Shown: in pieces, positions 1-11,672 of the stretch
Layout: each line of letters opens with the position of its first letter
Position numbering within the stretch: the first letter of the stretch is position 1
Assembly: GCA_030549175.1 (NCBI GenBank)
Contig: JAUKUA010000001.1
Span: 6,200,001-6,264,000 of the forward strand
DNA: 64,000 bases
Direction: 5' to 3'
Source: Lasiosphaeris hirsuta
Taxonomy: Eukaryota > Ascomycota > Sordariomycetes > Sordariales > Lasiosphaeriaceae
The notes under the pieces: model-generated
What the model saw: the letters and a program-made list of their open reading frames with translations, nothing else
Databases searched by the model: none
What the model was told of the DNA's origin: nothing
Position numbers and translations under genes: made by a program

Positions 1-1389
1 GTTGCAACCAGCGTCGAGTGGCTTTCCCCAGTTCTTGCCTTCGCCAATCTGGACCCTGCTGTGCATTGACGGCACGACTGGATGAGGTGCATCGATCGGC
101 GTCGCAAGAGACAAGGCTAAACGGGCGGCCCCTGCGTCTATCTTGGACTGCAACTGCCAGTGGACTTGCTGCCAGGACCTTGTACCTACCACCGCGCCAG
201 CGACGACAGCTACCTGCCGTCTATTTCTGATCCGCCAACCGTGGCCAACCCACCCAAACGGTTCGCCGTCCGCTAAAGCGAGCGACACCAAGAGGCAGGC
301 GCCCTGCTGCATCCACATCTTTCGATCGAATGAGCCGCGTGGCGGTCCTTGGCCGTTCTTGGCCTTCGATGGCTGCCCACAGCTGCCCGTGGCTGCCCGC
401 CGTCCCGGACACCTTCTCCAGCCTGTTTCGTGACAGCTCGCCGCAATGCGAATGGCCAGTCCGACAGCTCCCATGCCGTCGTAGATCCCTGCCATGCCAG
501 CCTCCCACTCTGAGCAATCTCGAGCCGGGCGCCCTCCCCCCTTCCTATTTCCCGGACCCAAGGCGCGGTGCCAAGTCTTTGTTCGTCGGCGTCTCCATTT
601 GCCTCCAGTCACTCTCCTCCTCTTCCTCTCCCGATCCCTGATGCCTTACTTAGTCAAGCATGTAGGCGTGATATCACATCCACCGTCACCTTGCCATGTC
701 TTGCTGTTTGTTTCCTCTGCCCCAACTGTTTTGCCCCATCCCCCGCCTAGTCACACGCAGACAAGCCTGAGCTCCCCGCTGGGCTCCCCACTCCGCCGTC
801 GAGCGAGCTCTCCGGCCTGTTGACCGGACACTCCAAGAGACACAACTCAGGTTCCGCCCTGCTCGAATCACACCGCCAGTCCCCAGCGGCGCGTTGGTGG
901 CAAGAGTCTGTCTCTCTCTCTCTCGCCGATATTCCTTTGACCATTAATACCTTGCTTCGAGTTTGTTGAACAACGCCATTGTATTGCTCCCTTTGTCCAT
1001 TCAACTCAGGCACCTCGACAATGGGGATATAACTCCGTCCGCCACTTCTTCCATTTCTATTCTAGACACAGCTGGTCTTGTTACTCACGCTGGCCGTACT
1101 TCACCCCTTAAATAATAGGCTCTTTCCCCTCTTGCTGGTTCGAGAGCGCTTTTGCTTCTGGCTTCTAATCGATCGAAATTCTCTATTCACATCACCGAAT
1201 CCACAACAAGAGTCGCAAACCGTACAACCATTCAAACTCTATCACCCACTGCCCTCAACATAATTTGGCATTCTCTGGCCGGCACAGATACAAATATTTA
1301 TTGCCCACCCAACCCATCCATTCCCAGGACTCCATCCCACTACCAACAACGAGGCAGCTTTCAGCATCTTTGGCATCCTCCTCGTCACC
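1..1389. other. Gene-free 5' flank, pyrimidine-rich leader
   Basis: I see no supportable coding region here. Short open frames on both strands overlap one another and resemble no family. The stretch is rich in C and T, with a short CT repeat near 907-923 and long CCT/TCC runs after 540. This is typical of the promoter and 5' leader of a filamentous-fungus gene and fits the secreted-protein gene that starts at 1390. Confidence 0.6.
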
Positions 1390-2748
1390 ATGAAGGCGCG
1401 TATTTGTTCAGCGCGCGGCCTCCTGGCCGCTGTGCTTCTCGGCATCTTGAAAACCGCCACGACACATTCCTGGCCTGAGCAGATCTTTTATATTGCGTCA
1501 AACGGCACTATGGTTGGAGCGCCCGGCTACCCTAGATCACACATCCCGCGGGGCACCAAACCAGAAAATGATATCGTCTGGCTTCTCCCACCAAACGGCG
1601 GCCCCAAGGCCTTCCTCCCGGACCTCAAGATTGCGAGGCCCGATCAGCGGGAGTTGAAGGCCACGAGCTACACTGACGAGTTTCCCATGCTGAAGGTGGC
1701 GCCCGGGGATTTTGTTGCCATCAAATATACCGAGAATGGTCATGTCTCGCGCCCAGAGATCACAAATCCCACCAAGCCCGTCAACCGGGGCACTGTCTAT
1801 CTATACGGCACAACAGAAAACGACCTGAGCAACGCCAACCTCCTCGACATCCACCTGAAGTGGACGGCCGATGGCACGGGGGGTGACGGCAAGGGAAAGC
1901 TCCTCGCCACAAGACATTTTGACGATGGTCAATGTTTCGAGGCTGTCCCCGCGGATGGTGATACCGAGGGTATCACCAACCACCGCATGGGCGTTTTCAG
2001 TAGAACTACCGGCGTGTCCATGGATGGAAACCAAGGCATCATGTGCCAGTCAGACCTTCAGATTCCTTTAGATGCTGAGGTCGGCAAGATTCTTACCGTC
2101 ATCTGGGTCTGGGACTGGCCGACTATGAGCGAGCAGGGGGTCGCCGTGCCCCCAGCAAGCTACCCTGGCAATTCCAGCTCATCAGGCGAGCCCTACGTCG
2201 ATGTTCCCGAGATATACACCGGCGTTGTCGACTTCGACGTCATCAGTGATGACAACGCGCCAGCTGGAAACAAAAAGGGTGTCCAGTACGTTCAACAGAG
2301 ATCGCCCGCCGACGCAGCGATCAAGGCGCAGATGCGCAAGCCGTTCTTGGTCGACGTTCCCCAAGCCGGCTCTGGCGCAACCGTGGCCAGGGCAGAGGCG
2401 GCCGACATCCCGATGGGTCGTCTCGTTGGTGTCAAGGCGCCAACCTTCCCGCTGAATCCTTCATACCTAGTTGAAGCCCCAAGCGCTGCCCAGCCGGCGC
2501 CCACAACAGTTGCCCCAGCAGCCCCAGTTCCAACCGCAGATGGCGACGACCTTCTCGTAATAGTGACTGTTACCGTCCCGGCGACGACTGTCTTCGAGAC
2601 CATAGTTCGGCCGACAGCCACCGGCACCGGTAGCCCCTCGCCAACAAGGGACGTGGACGTCTCGCCACCGGGTATCAAGCAGTTCCTCTCACGCCCACGG
2701 GCTCGCCGGGTCCGCCGGGGGGCTGGAGCTTGGAATATGAACCTCTAG
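1390..2748 (+). CDS. Secreted LPMO-like protein (DUF7492-type)
   Basis: Single-exon gene for 452 residues. Residues 1-25 form a signal peptide (basic start, then LLAAVLLGIL). Cleavage after Thr25 would leave His26-Ser-Trp as the mature N-terminus, the position of the first histidine of a copper histidine brace. A second candidate ligand is His118 in the motif NGHVSRPE. The core (about 26-280) has the fungal pattern SNGTMVGAPGYPR, which I recognise as the DUF7492 family of secreted, lytic-polysaccharide-monooxygenase-like proteins. The rest, about 340-452, is a Pro/Thr/Ala-rich tail ending in an Arg-rich segment, with no cellulose- or chitin-binding module that I can see. The start is the only ATG that gives a signal peptide. 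Extracellular copper chemistry on a polysaccharide is an inference; no activity is proven for the family as far as I know. Confidence 0.8.
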   Translation: MKARICSARGLLAAVLLGILKTATTHSWPEQIFYIASNGTMVGAPGYPRSHIPRGTKPENDIVWLLPPNGGPKAFLPDLKIARPDQRELKATSYTDEFPMLKVAPGDFVAIKYTENGHVSRPEITNPTKPVNRGTVYLYGTTENDLSNANLLDIHLKWTADGTGGDGKGKLLATRHFDDGQCFEAVPADGDTEGITNHRMGVFSRTTGVSMDGNQGIMCQSDLQIPLDAEVGKILTVIWVWDWPTMSEQGVAVPPASYPGNSSSSGEPYVDVPEIYTGVVDFDVISDDNAPAGNKKGVQYVQQRSPADAAIKAQMRKPFLVDVPQAGSGATVARAEAADIPMGRLVGVKAPTFPLNPSYLVEAPSAAQPAPTTVAPAAPVPTADGDDLLVIVTVTVPATTVFETIVRPTATGTGSPSPTRDVDVSPPGIKQFLSRPRARRVRRGAGAWNMNL

Positions 2749-3238
2749 GGATCCGTGGTTCGTGGGCTAGCTGATGTTGGGCGCAGACCAAGTATATTGT
2801 GTGGCCTTTCACAGCGGAGTTTCTTGAGTTTACCGGTTTTTTTTTGTTGACCGCTCCCACGCTGAGCGACATTGGGACATGGGAATACGGAAGCATGGGA
2901 ACAGGATATACCCCGGAGCATGGACGCGCACAGACGGACGGAGCATATACCCCATCATTCATCATTTTTTTCCCCGGGCGTTTTGGAGATTCAGGGACGG
3001 TAGCGGTTGCATTTGGAAACACACCTGTAGTCTTGCTGGTAGGCTAGACTTGAAACGTATCATTGGATGGGCTGGATCCAGGAGAAATACCCTCCCCAAT
3101 ATGCCATGAGGAATGATGATGGCTCATCTTATTTTTTTCCACAATTAATAAACATTATTCACTGTTCACTAGCAAGCTACCGAACCAGAGGATCCGTGTT
3201 TCGCTCGTGATATGTATTTGACGTATTTGCCACTACTC
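2749..3238. other. Convergent 3' intergenic region
   Basis: Space between the 3' ends of the LPMO-like gene (+) and the cyclophilin gene (-). It holds T-runs and AT-rich stretches around 3128-3165 that could serve both polyadenylation regions. No coding frame is supported. Confidence 0.55.
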
Positions 3239-4293
3239 CTACATCTCACCGCACTGGATAATGACAAGATCCAGATTGGGCACATCCTTGCCCCTGTAGC
3301 CCGTCTTGGTGTTCTCCAACTTCTTCACGATGTCCATGCCAGACACGACCTTGCCAAAGACAACATGCTTGTCGTCTAAAAACGGCGTTGGGACCGTAGT
3401 GATGAAGAATTGTGAGCCATTGGTGTTGGGTCCCGCATTCTAAGTGCCGAATATAGCAACTCGTCAGTCTTGGTACCCGCTGGGCAAGCACCACCCGAAA
3501 TAACAGGGCCGAGCGCTGATACGTACCGCCATGGAGAGAAGCCCGGGGGTGTCGTGCTTCAGCTCAAAGTTCTCGTCGGCAAACGACTTGGTTCCGTAGA
3601 TGCACGTCGAGCCGGTGCCGTCGCCGTTGAGAAAGTCGCCTCCTTGGCACATAAAGTTTGGGATCTGGTTGAAGCCTGTCAGCGAGCAGAGTTCGATTGG
3701 TGGGGGGAGGCGGTTACTGGGAAAATGGGCGGCCGCGTGCGTGCAACGAGATGAAAGAAAGAAAAAACACACGATACGGTGGAACTTGGACCCCTTGTAC
3801 CCCTGGGGCCGGCCCAGGCTGCTCTTGCTCTCGCCCGTGCAGAACTGGCGGAAGTTCTCGGCCGTCCGCGGCACAACGTCCTTGAAGAGCTCGAAGGTGA
3901 TGCGGCCCATGGGCTCGCCTGGGTGTCGGGAGAGTTAATGTTAGCAAAAGCCATCCTATCCTGCCATGCCGCACTTGTTGCGCATCCACGGCATTGTGCC
4001 CGTGGCACATGAGTCCCCTCAAGGTGTGTGCGTGGGGAGACGGAGCAAGCTTCCTTGGACACACATACCTCCAAGAGTAATGTCAAAAAACACCCTGGAC
4101 AAGCCACAACATGTCAGCAATCAATCCCAAGGGCATAAAGGCATATAAGTCAACTGCCGGAGGACGGTCTCTATTGCTTCGGGACCAGCGAGCTCGAGCC
4201 TCTGAGCTGTAGCGCGGTTGTTGAACATCTAGAAATCTGGAAAGCAAAAACTCACAAGGGATTACCCGAGGCAGGAAGAACTGTAGGAGCCAT
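3239..4293 (-). CDS. Cyclophilin H-type peptidyl-prolyl isomerase
   Basis: Five exons: 4293-4256, 4094-4069, 3918-3773, 3664-3527 and 3439-3239, giving 182 residues. The protein starts [21 protein letters not shown] and continues with the single cyclophilin domain: [29 protein letters not shown], the NGDGTG loop, and [13 protein letters not shown], which carries the active-site Gln and Phe. It ends [10 protein letters not shown]. The short N-terminal extension and the absence of signal peptide or other domains match the cyclophilin H (USA-CYP / fungal Cyp3) group, which binds the U4/U6 snRNP protein Prp4 and assists the spliceosome. The start ATG is followed by a 38-nt exon. Splice phases agree across all four introns. 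Assignment to H rather than cytosolic cyclophilin A rests on the N-terminus and the [16 protein letters not shown] insert. Confidence 0.9.
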
Positions 4294-5298
4294 TACTTTC
4301 TATGTTGTGGGTAATATGAGAAGCCGTCTTGTGGTATAGAAATACGTTTCCCGCGTTTTGGAGTGTTTGATTTGACTGGTCTGTTTGTGCTTTGTTAGTG
4401 AGATTTGGTCAGTGAGCAGGTCTGGATGTGGTGTAAAAGATACGACCCAGGTCAGCTGTGAGGCGGCTCTTGCAGGTGTCAGTACTACCCCGCCAGCTGC
4501 CGCCTAGACAACATACTTCACCAGCAGGAAAGGGGTAACTTGGATATATGTGTATTCCACCCACTTCGCTTGATGACCAAAAAAACCGAATGCTTTTTTA
4601 TTCGTCTGGGCCACAATCTCCATACCTTACACTTGGACTCCCGTCCAAAGTTCCTGTGTAAGTCGGTAGCCAAGTCACGAGTAATTCCAGATGCTTAACA
4701 CCTTGACTTGTAATATCAAAAGATCAACGGAAAAATATATGTTTGAGCTCACGCTAGACTCAAGATCACTCTGCCAAATTTTCAATCAAGCGCCCTCAAG
4801 GTATGGATAATTGGCGTCGGCTTCGGCGTCGTCAGCTTGCCACCCCCGAAAGTGACATCTCTCTACCAAGGATATCAATGCTTAAAGTAACTCCTCTCAA
4901 GTACTCTCAACATCACGATACACCCTCATTCCTCAACATGGAGCATCGCTTCCCGCCCCCTCACCCTTCCCCCCAGCACATTGTGACACCGATCATGGCC
5001 GGGAATCCTCGCCAAAGTACCTCCCCATGATCGCGCCTATGATTAAGACGCACTCGCTTTCACCGCTCTTTCCCATACCTGAGACACCCTACTTCGCATC
5101 CGCCGAGACAGTAACAATAACACAGGAGTACCGTCTCGGATCTTTGTTAGGTAGTAAGCCGTCTATCCGTAGCCCCAACCCAAACCTCTAGCTCTTCCAG
5201 AACGACAAAAAAAATGACCAACTCCGCAATTCTCAGGGCGTGGCGTATTATTGCATTGCCATGCCCATCCATGCCTTCGAGTTTCGCATTTCGCCCGT
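4294..5298. other. Intergenic region, cyclophilin promoter
   Basis: About 1 kb upstream of the cyclophilin start and downstream of the Dus3 stop. One plus-strand open frame (4803-5030) has no family resemblance. No RNA gene is seen. Confidence 0.5.
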
Positions 5299-7572
5299 CT
5301 AGCCTTCAGCCTCGATCTCGTAGCTGTTTGACTTGTGCTTTGGCTGAAATTTGAACTCTGTGGACACTGGACCTAGGAATATCTCACTACATACGATTAG
5401 CAACCGAGAGGACCGAACATCGATGTTTCCATGCTGCAGTTCACTTACCTGATCTTGATCCAGTCCTTGTAGTTTTTACTCGCCAGGAGCGTTTCGAGGT
5501 CATCGCGCGCGCGATAAGCCGGTGGCCGCTCGTTGATACTGGGCGGGAGATGCTCGAGTACTCCGATGGGGATATAACGACTGAAGAAACTGAGGAACTC
5601 GAGCATGAATCGCCTCGTGTAGTTGATGCCGATCTCGTCAGAGCCCCAAGCTTCCATTCCATAGCGAGCGAACTTCTCAACGTATCCCAGTCGTTCCGAT
5701 GCTGATTTGTCCAGATACTGCCCTTTCTCAATCTCCTCAAAGATCCAGGGCTTGATAATTGCGCCTCGCGCAATCATCACACTGTCCACCCTCGCGTTGT
5801 CTAGATGGTCGAAATAGTCGGTGTGGGAATAGCAGTCACCGTTGCCCACAAAGTACATTTTGCCTCCGTTTGGTAACGTGTTCTCCTCGGTCTCGCGGAT
5901 CGTGTCGCTCAGGTCGTTTGTCTTTACATCGTACTGCTTGATCAGCGCAGCACATTCCGCAATGTAACTCCAGTCGGCCGCTCTGGTATACCGCTGTTGT
6001 CTAGTTCTGCCGTGCAGGGTGACTGCCGCACAACCAGGAGCACCAAGCTTGTCTCGCATGTCGGGGCTACCACGCGCCAGGCGTTCCACAAGCTTTTGCG
6101 CCGTCAGCTTGTCGTCCCTGATTCCCATTCTAATCTTTGCGGTAATGGGAACCTCGCCAGATACCGCATTCATGCCTCTGATCATCCTCTCCAGCTTCGA
6201 GGGGGCATCCAGAAGAGCAGATCCAGCCCCGGTCTTGTACACCATATCGATGGGACAACCACAGTTTATATCGATAACCCGCAGATGGGGCAGGAACCGG
6301 GCTAGGGTCTCGGTGGTTTTGACGGCGATCCAAGGGGCGTTGGCGGTGATCTGCACTCCAAACTTGAGGTCTCTCGAATTGTCGTAGCTCTGCTCGGTAG
6401 GCCCGCTGGGAGTAAAGCGAGGAGGTGTCACCTCACTCTCGTGCGCTCTCATCAAAGTCCAGTCGGCCTTCTGTCCTTGAAGTAGCGGGAGTCCCAGAGC
6501 CATTTCCGAGTAAGTCACTTGGGCACCAAGCTCAACACAGAGGCGGCGGAATGGGAGGTTTCCCTGGGTCGTCAAAGGTGCAAGTACCGGCGTCTCCCGG
6601 CCAAAGTAAATCCTCCTCTTTTCAGATGGCTTGAACGGAGGCTCGATGTACTGAGCTCTGTAGTCTTTTGCCACATCCTCGTCATCCTTTTGCTTGTGGT
6701 AGTGGTCCCGGTATATATCGATGTCCTTGGCAAGCCATTCTAGATACTTTTCGGACATATCTAGCTTTATCCTTTTCCGCGAAAGGTCCAGCTTGATCTG
6801 CGTAGCCACCATGTTCATCACTCCGAGCTTCATCTCCCCGAGCTCATCGTCATCGTCCGATGGTTTGCTTGGGTCATCTACAAGAACTAGTTCCTTGCGG
6901 CCGTCTTCGTGTTCAACTTCTTTCATGTGGCTCGAGACAAACAAGCAGCGCCAACCAGAGGGGCACTTGCCAAACGTCGCCCAGACCGGGCACTTGCCGT
7001 CAAAAATATCCAAATCGGGGCGGCGACCCTCCCTCAAATACTTGCGGAGATCGTGGAGAGCATTGCAGCGATCGCCATTCTTGCAGTGCCGGGGAGAGAA
7101 CTCGGGCGTCCATGCGGCAGAATTGCAAAGGCGAAGGGCATCGGAAAATTTGCCAAACTCTCTATCCTTGTTTTGGCCGCCTTTTTGCTTCTTCTTCTTT
7201 CCGCCGCCACGGGAATCATCCTGCCTATCTTGACGGGGCGGGGCCGTTCTCCCTTCAGCAGCATCGTCGTCGACGGCCTCCACGTCATCGCCCCGCTCAG
7301 CTTGGGCTGGGGCTACGATGAGATACCTAGGCGGGGCTGTTAGCTAGATGCACGCCGTGTTAAAGCCAGAGGCTATCGTACTCTTCCTTGATCATGGCAA
7401 CACCCTTGAATTTCTCCCTGTGCGGTTTCTGGGGCGTGTCGTGGGACGTCTGAGGAGGATCCGAGTTGTCGAGCTTCACACGCTTCAGGGCTGGCTCGCC
7501 ATCAAGCTGTTCCTTGGTTGCGGTGCCATTGGCTTCGACAGCGAGTTGCTCCATTGTTTCTTGAGAAGCCAT
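5299..7572 (-). CDS. DUS3: tRNA-dihydrouridine(47) synthase Dus3
   Basis: Three exons: 7572-7382, 7326-5449 and 5386-5299, giving 718 residues. The enzyme reduces uridine 47 in the variable loop of cytoplasmic tRNAs using FMN and NADPH. Near residues 110-190 are Cys/His-rich zinc-finger segments ([14 protein letters not shown] and [16 protein letters not shown]), characteristic of Dus3 among the Dus enzymes. The flavin-binding TIM barrel follows, with [14 protein letters not shown] and the signature DINCGCPID; Cys421 of NxGCP is the expected catalytic residue. Lys/Arg sites lie in ITAKIRMGI and [13 protein letters not shown] Lys-rich N-terminal part ([12 protein letters not shown]) is typical. 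Exon 1 (start MASQETMEQ) joins exon 2 through a GTACGA donor, which removes the premature stop seen on direct reading. The last exon supplies the tail [20 protein letters not shown]. The start could lie further upstream in the same open frame, but this ATG gives the usual N-terminus. Confidence 0.93.
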
Positions 7573-8651
7573 GATGTTTTCTCTGTTGTACCTTGATATT
7601 ATCCCTAGTTTCGAGATAACGGCAAGTGCCTCCGATGTGTCTAAGATGAAGTGGGGGTTTTTTTCTGTGGTCTGGTTTTGGGGACGGGAGCTGTTGAAAA
7701 TCTCCACAGCGGGGTTATGCAAGTTGACCAAGGGTACAATGCAACTACAATTGACAAAGGGAAGCTGCGATCTTGATCAATGACATGTTCCGACTGAAAT
7801 CTTGTCCGATGGAAGAGCTCTGCATTCGCTGAAACTTTCCATAAATGATAAAGATTATTGCTGATAATAGGTCACGCCGCTGTGTCCCAATACCAGGGCT
7901 GTGGCACTCCATAGGTATCTTGTCCTCACAATCACCTTACTTCGCGCTGGGTAATTCTTAGTGATTTCAACAACGTAGTGGAACATTCAATATTCATAAA
8001 TAACCCCTTTATAGATTGGTATAGGTATGTTTACTGGTGAGAGCACCGTCACCGCTGTTTAAACCCTCCACACCCTACAACCAGTTCAGTTTGATTCGTC
8101 TAGCTCGCTTACACTTTTGGCAAATAGGCTCGGCTTCTAATTGTAAATGCTTCTATCCACAAATATTGAAATAATATCTCGGCATTTATAAATAATCAAT
8201 GTAAAAAGCGAGCTTTGGCACGACCGAGCGGGGGGCTGATGCGAATCAATACTTAGCACAGTGACTAGTAGACCACCCACGTCTGCGGGGACGTGGGTGC
8301 GGGGGTCTTTTGTGGCGCCCAGGCACGTCAGACATTGGAGGGGGGTTGACTTGTTTTAGAATTTGAGAGTGACAGCCGCAAGTTGGGGCTGAGGAGAGAC
8401 ATCTGCGACACCTCCAATTGCCCTCCAGCAGCTCTCCAATTGAAGCTTTCTCTCAGATCGACCGGCATCGGCCAGGACGACCTTGCTCGCTCTCTCGCCG
8501 TTCCCAGTTCCATTTTCGTGCAACACCTTCGCGCAGACTGCCAGTCCAGCGCCCTCTGACCGCCAGACAAAGACACGCCCGCTCACCAATTGCGCGCCCC
8601 TCGACCTCGTCCGCGCTGTTGCTGTTTGAGAAATGATCATAAGACCCCACA
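7573..8651. other. Divergent promoter region, Dus3 / Kelch gene
   Basis: About 1.1 kb separating divergently transcribed genes. It is AT-rich around 7830-8200 and GC-rich with a CCACCCACGTCTGCGGGGACGT segment near 8272-8300. No coding frame or RNA gene is supported. Confidence 0.5.
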
Positions 8652-10354
8652 ATGGCTGACCAGGCCGCCGCCAGAGGAGGACTAGGAGTAGGAAGTGCAG
8701 GAGGGGGAGCGGCACGAGACAGGGCGCCGCAGTCGCCACAGAGGTCGAAGGTCGTGCGATCGCAGAGGATAGCACCGGCCACGTCGCCCACGGAAGCGCA
8801 GCCACCACAGTCGTCGCTTGACTTTGACGATAGCAACGAGTCGCGAGACAGCGCCCCTCCGATACCTCGTTCGCACACCCCAGGCCACCTGTCATCCAAG
8901 AGTCAGGATCGCCGCCGCAAGCCCTCGGAGCTCTCGATCCGCCAGCGCTCGCAGTCGTCCGCTACCGTGGGCTCAGCCCCCGCGTCGGCCTCGCTCTCGG
9001 CCTCGCAAGCCTCCTTCAATATCCCCCCGCCAAAACACCCACGCCCACATCGGCGCGTCACGCGAGTGGCGCTGAAAATGGGGAAGGCAGCGCCAGTGGC
9101 ACCATCACAAGAGAGCGCCAAGACTCTTCCGCCGGCAGTGGTAAGGAGGCTGGAAGCGGGAGTAATGCCGCACGCCGCCCGACGGCCCTGCGCTCGACAT
9201 CCGCCATAGCGGGTCGGCCAAGTGCTGGTGCGATGCCGCCTTCAATAGCTCGCGTGGGGACAGGCCGCGGAGTACCCGCGCGAGGGGCAGCCGTCCATAC
9301 CGCATTTCCGCCGTTGGCAGACCCAAAGACAGCGCCCGATGTGCCTGCCGCGCCGTCCTCAGGCATGTATTGGAGCCGGGCACCAGTGTCCGGGTCGGCG
9401 CACACGGCGCTACGCGCACACACGACGACACTAGTGGGGTCCAACGTATTTGTGTTTGGCGGCTGCGACTCGCGCGCATGCTTCAACGAGCTCTACGTCC
9501 TAGATGCCGACGCTTTCTACTGGTCAACGCCACACGTAGTAGGCGATGTCCCCGTGCCACTGCGCGCCATGACATGCACCGCCGTGGGAAAGAAACTAGT
9601 GATATTCGGCGGCGGGGACGGCCCCGCCTACTACAACGACGTCTACGTGCTGGACACAGTCAACTTCCGCTGGTCGCGACCGCGAATTCTGGGCGATAAG
9701 ACGCCTTCGAAGCGGCGCGCTCACACGGCGTGTCTGTACAAGAACGGGATATATGTCTTCGGCGGCGGAGATGGCGTTCGTGCCCTCAATGACATTTGGC
9801 GGCTGGATGTCAGCGACGTCAACAAGATGTCGTGGAAGTTGATATCCGGACCTTCCTCGCCCGACAGATCCCCGGCGACGGTCAACGGGAAGGACACTCG
9901 CCCGAAAGCACGGGGCTATCACACTGCAAACATGGTGGGTAGCAAGCTGATAATTTATGGAGGTTCCGACGGCGGTGAGTGTTTCAACGACGTCTGGGTG
10001 TATGATGTTGAAACACATGTATGGAAGGCGGTCAGTATCCCGGTTACGTTTAGGCGACTTTCCCACACGGCCACAATCGTCGGCTCGTACCTCTTCGTCG
10101 TGGGAGGTCATGATGGCAACGAATATTCCAACGATATCCTGCTGCTGAACCTGGTCACCATGTCCTGGGACAAGCGCAAAGTCTACGGCCTTCCCCCAAG
10201 CGGTAGGGGCTATCATGGTACCGTGTTGTACGATAGTCGGCTTTTGATGATTGGGGGGTTTGACGGGAGCGAGGTGTTTGGCGACGTGTGGATTTTGGAG
10301 CTCGCTGTGCACTCCTACTACTCACAAATCAGCCATTTCACGATTGAGGTCTAG
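8652..10354 (+). CDS. Kelch-repeat beta-propeller protein, frameshifted in this sequence
   Basis: A disordered Ser/Pro/Ala/Arg-rich N-terminus (start MADQAAARGG) is followed by a Kelch propeller: at least five repeats with GG doublets (FVFGGCD, VIFGGGDG, YVFGGGDG, IIYGGSDG, FVVGGHDG, LMIGGFDG) each followed by a WxxP/W-type strand. The reading frame changes at 9032-9035. In the first frame the protein reads FNIPPPKHPRPHRR and stops at 9209. One base earlier in phase it reads PPPKTPTPTSARHASG and continues open to 10354. Adding one A to the four-A run would give 567 residues. I treat it as one gene carrying a single-base deletion or assembly error. Kelch propellers are protein-interaction scaffolds. 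The substrate is unknown, and no F-box or BTB is visible. Confidence 0.75.
9032..9035 (+). other. Apparent one-base deletion in A-run (frameshift site)
   Basis: The run of four A residues after CCCCCCGCC marks where the coding frame of the Kelch gene shifts by one base. The zero-frame codons here are CCA AAA CAC. They do not form a classical X_XXY_YYZ slippery heptamer, so programmed frameshifting is not the obvious reading. Confidence 0.65.
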
Positions 10355-10881
10355 GAGACGTTTTGATGGCATGTGTCCTGATGAGTACCTGAGATGGGCA
10401 GGCTTGGGGGCACTTTATACTAGTAGTGAGGATGGCGTCGCGGGTTCATGAAAAGGGGTTGGCGGGCGGCTTAAGGGACCGGTTTGGTTTTGGCAAATCA
10501 TGATATTCAACGTACATTGTATCTTTTCTCTCTCTTCGTTCTAGGCATCTATGAGTTATGACACTCTATAATAATTCCAAGACGGTCTTTCAAGGCTGCT
10601 TAACAACCTCAAACTAGCCAAGGCAAACCATCCCAGCCCAGCTCTAAGTGCTACCGCCCGCGAAGAGCAGAGTGTAACGCAAACGCGCAGCCCGTCCCGA
10701 TATTTGTACAAGGATGAGAGAAACTCCCGTGCGCCATGCTCCTCATCAGACTTTTAGTATCCCGCTCCCGCGGCCCCCAATGATTTAAGCCAACGTCATT
10801 AGTAAGTACATGAGTGTATAGGAATGATGCAGTCATGTTTGTGTGTTGGTCCCAAGCGTCTGGCAAAGCCAGTGGGAAGGT
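10355..10881. other. Convergent 3' intergenic region
   Basis: Between the stops of the Kelch gene (+) and rcf2 (-). No coding frame is supported. Confidence 0.5.
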
Positions 10882-11672
10882 TCACGAAGCCGGCGCCGAG
10901 TTCTCTTTTTGCTGTTCAACGGCAGCGCGGGTCTGCTTTTGCTCCGCCAGGCGCCTCTCCTCAGCCTCGACCATGTCTGGAAACAGGTTAGCGATGCCGA
11001 TTCACTATATGATCAAGATATGATGTGCGCCTCACCTTTCCAGAGGTTCTGGCCCTCGTACTCCTCCTTTTGGATCCGCTTCTCAATCATGTGCTTGTGC
11101 AGCGGATCGTTCGGGTCGACGACCATGACTGTTTCCCACCGGCCCTTGCCGCTCTTCGCATCCGCCGTCTCAAAGGCAGCCGATGCGATCAGCACGCCCA
11201 ATGTCAGACCTTGGGCGTACATGCGAGCTTGTACGAGCTTCTGGCTGGTGGTGAGGTACTTGTTCCGGCCGACGATGGCCAAGGCAATACCCATTGCAGC
11301 AATCCAACTAACAAAGACGATGGTGTAGCGGTTCTCGCGGCCCCACTCCTTGAGTTTCTTGCTATTGGACTCGGCCTGGCGCACCTCGTCCGCGGCGCGC
11401 TGGGATGCGTCCCGGTAGCTGTTCATGGGGTCGCGCGCCTTTTGGTAGGCGAGACTGAAGCGCTCGGCCGTGACGATGGCGCCGAAGGTGGCGCCTGACG
11501 TGACCAAGAAGCTGCGGAAGGGGAGCGTCAACGAGCGGAATGCCGGGTACCGCCTCGAGGCGCTGATGACGCCGGCAACACCGACCACGAGACCAATTCC
11601 ACCGCCGTACATGCCACCGCGCAGCACCTCATTGTAATGATCCTGCTCCTCTTCTTTGCTGATGATCTTCAT
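10882..11672 (-). CDS. RCF2: Respiratory supercomplex factor 2, HIG1 domain
   Basis: Two exons, 11672-11036 and 10976-10882, giving 243 residues. The protein starts MKIISKEEEQDHYNEVLRGG and has two N-terminal hydrophobic segments (about 22-40 and 50-70), then a C-terminal HIG1-type pair of membrane helices (about 110-130 and 148-166). Between the last two lies QKLVQARMYAQ, matching the HIG1 signature Q-x3-x-x-R-x3-Q. The tail is charged and Gln/Glu-rich. Rcf2 sits in the mitochondrial inner membrane and associates with cytochrome c oxidase and the III-IV supercomplex. The order of the parts (Rcf2-specific N-terminal half plus HIG1) separates it from the shorter Rcf1. Splicing with the GTGAGG donor removes a premature end and adds the acidic/Gln-rich tail. 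Confidence 0.88.

Noticed and set aside
9058..9486. 142-residue minus-strand frame over the Kelch gene
   Set aside because: Antisense shadow of the GC-rich Kelch coding region.
1390..11672. Co-regulated cluster or biosynthetic island
   Set aside because: The genes are unrelated housekeeping functions on alternating strands. There is no synthase, transporter and regulator combination.
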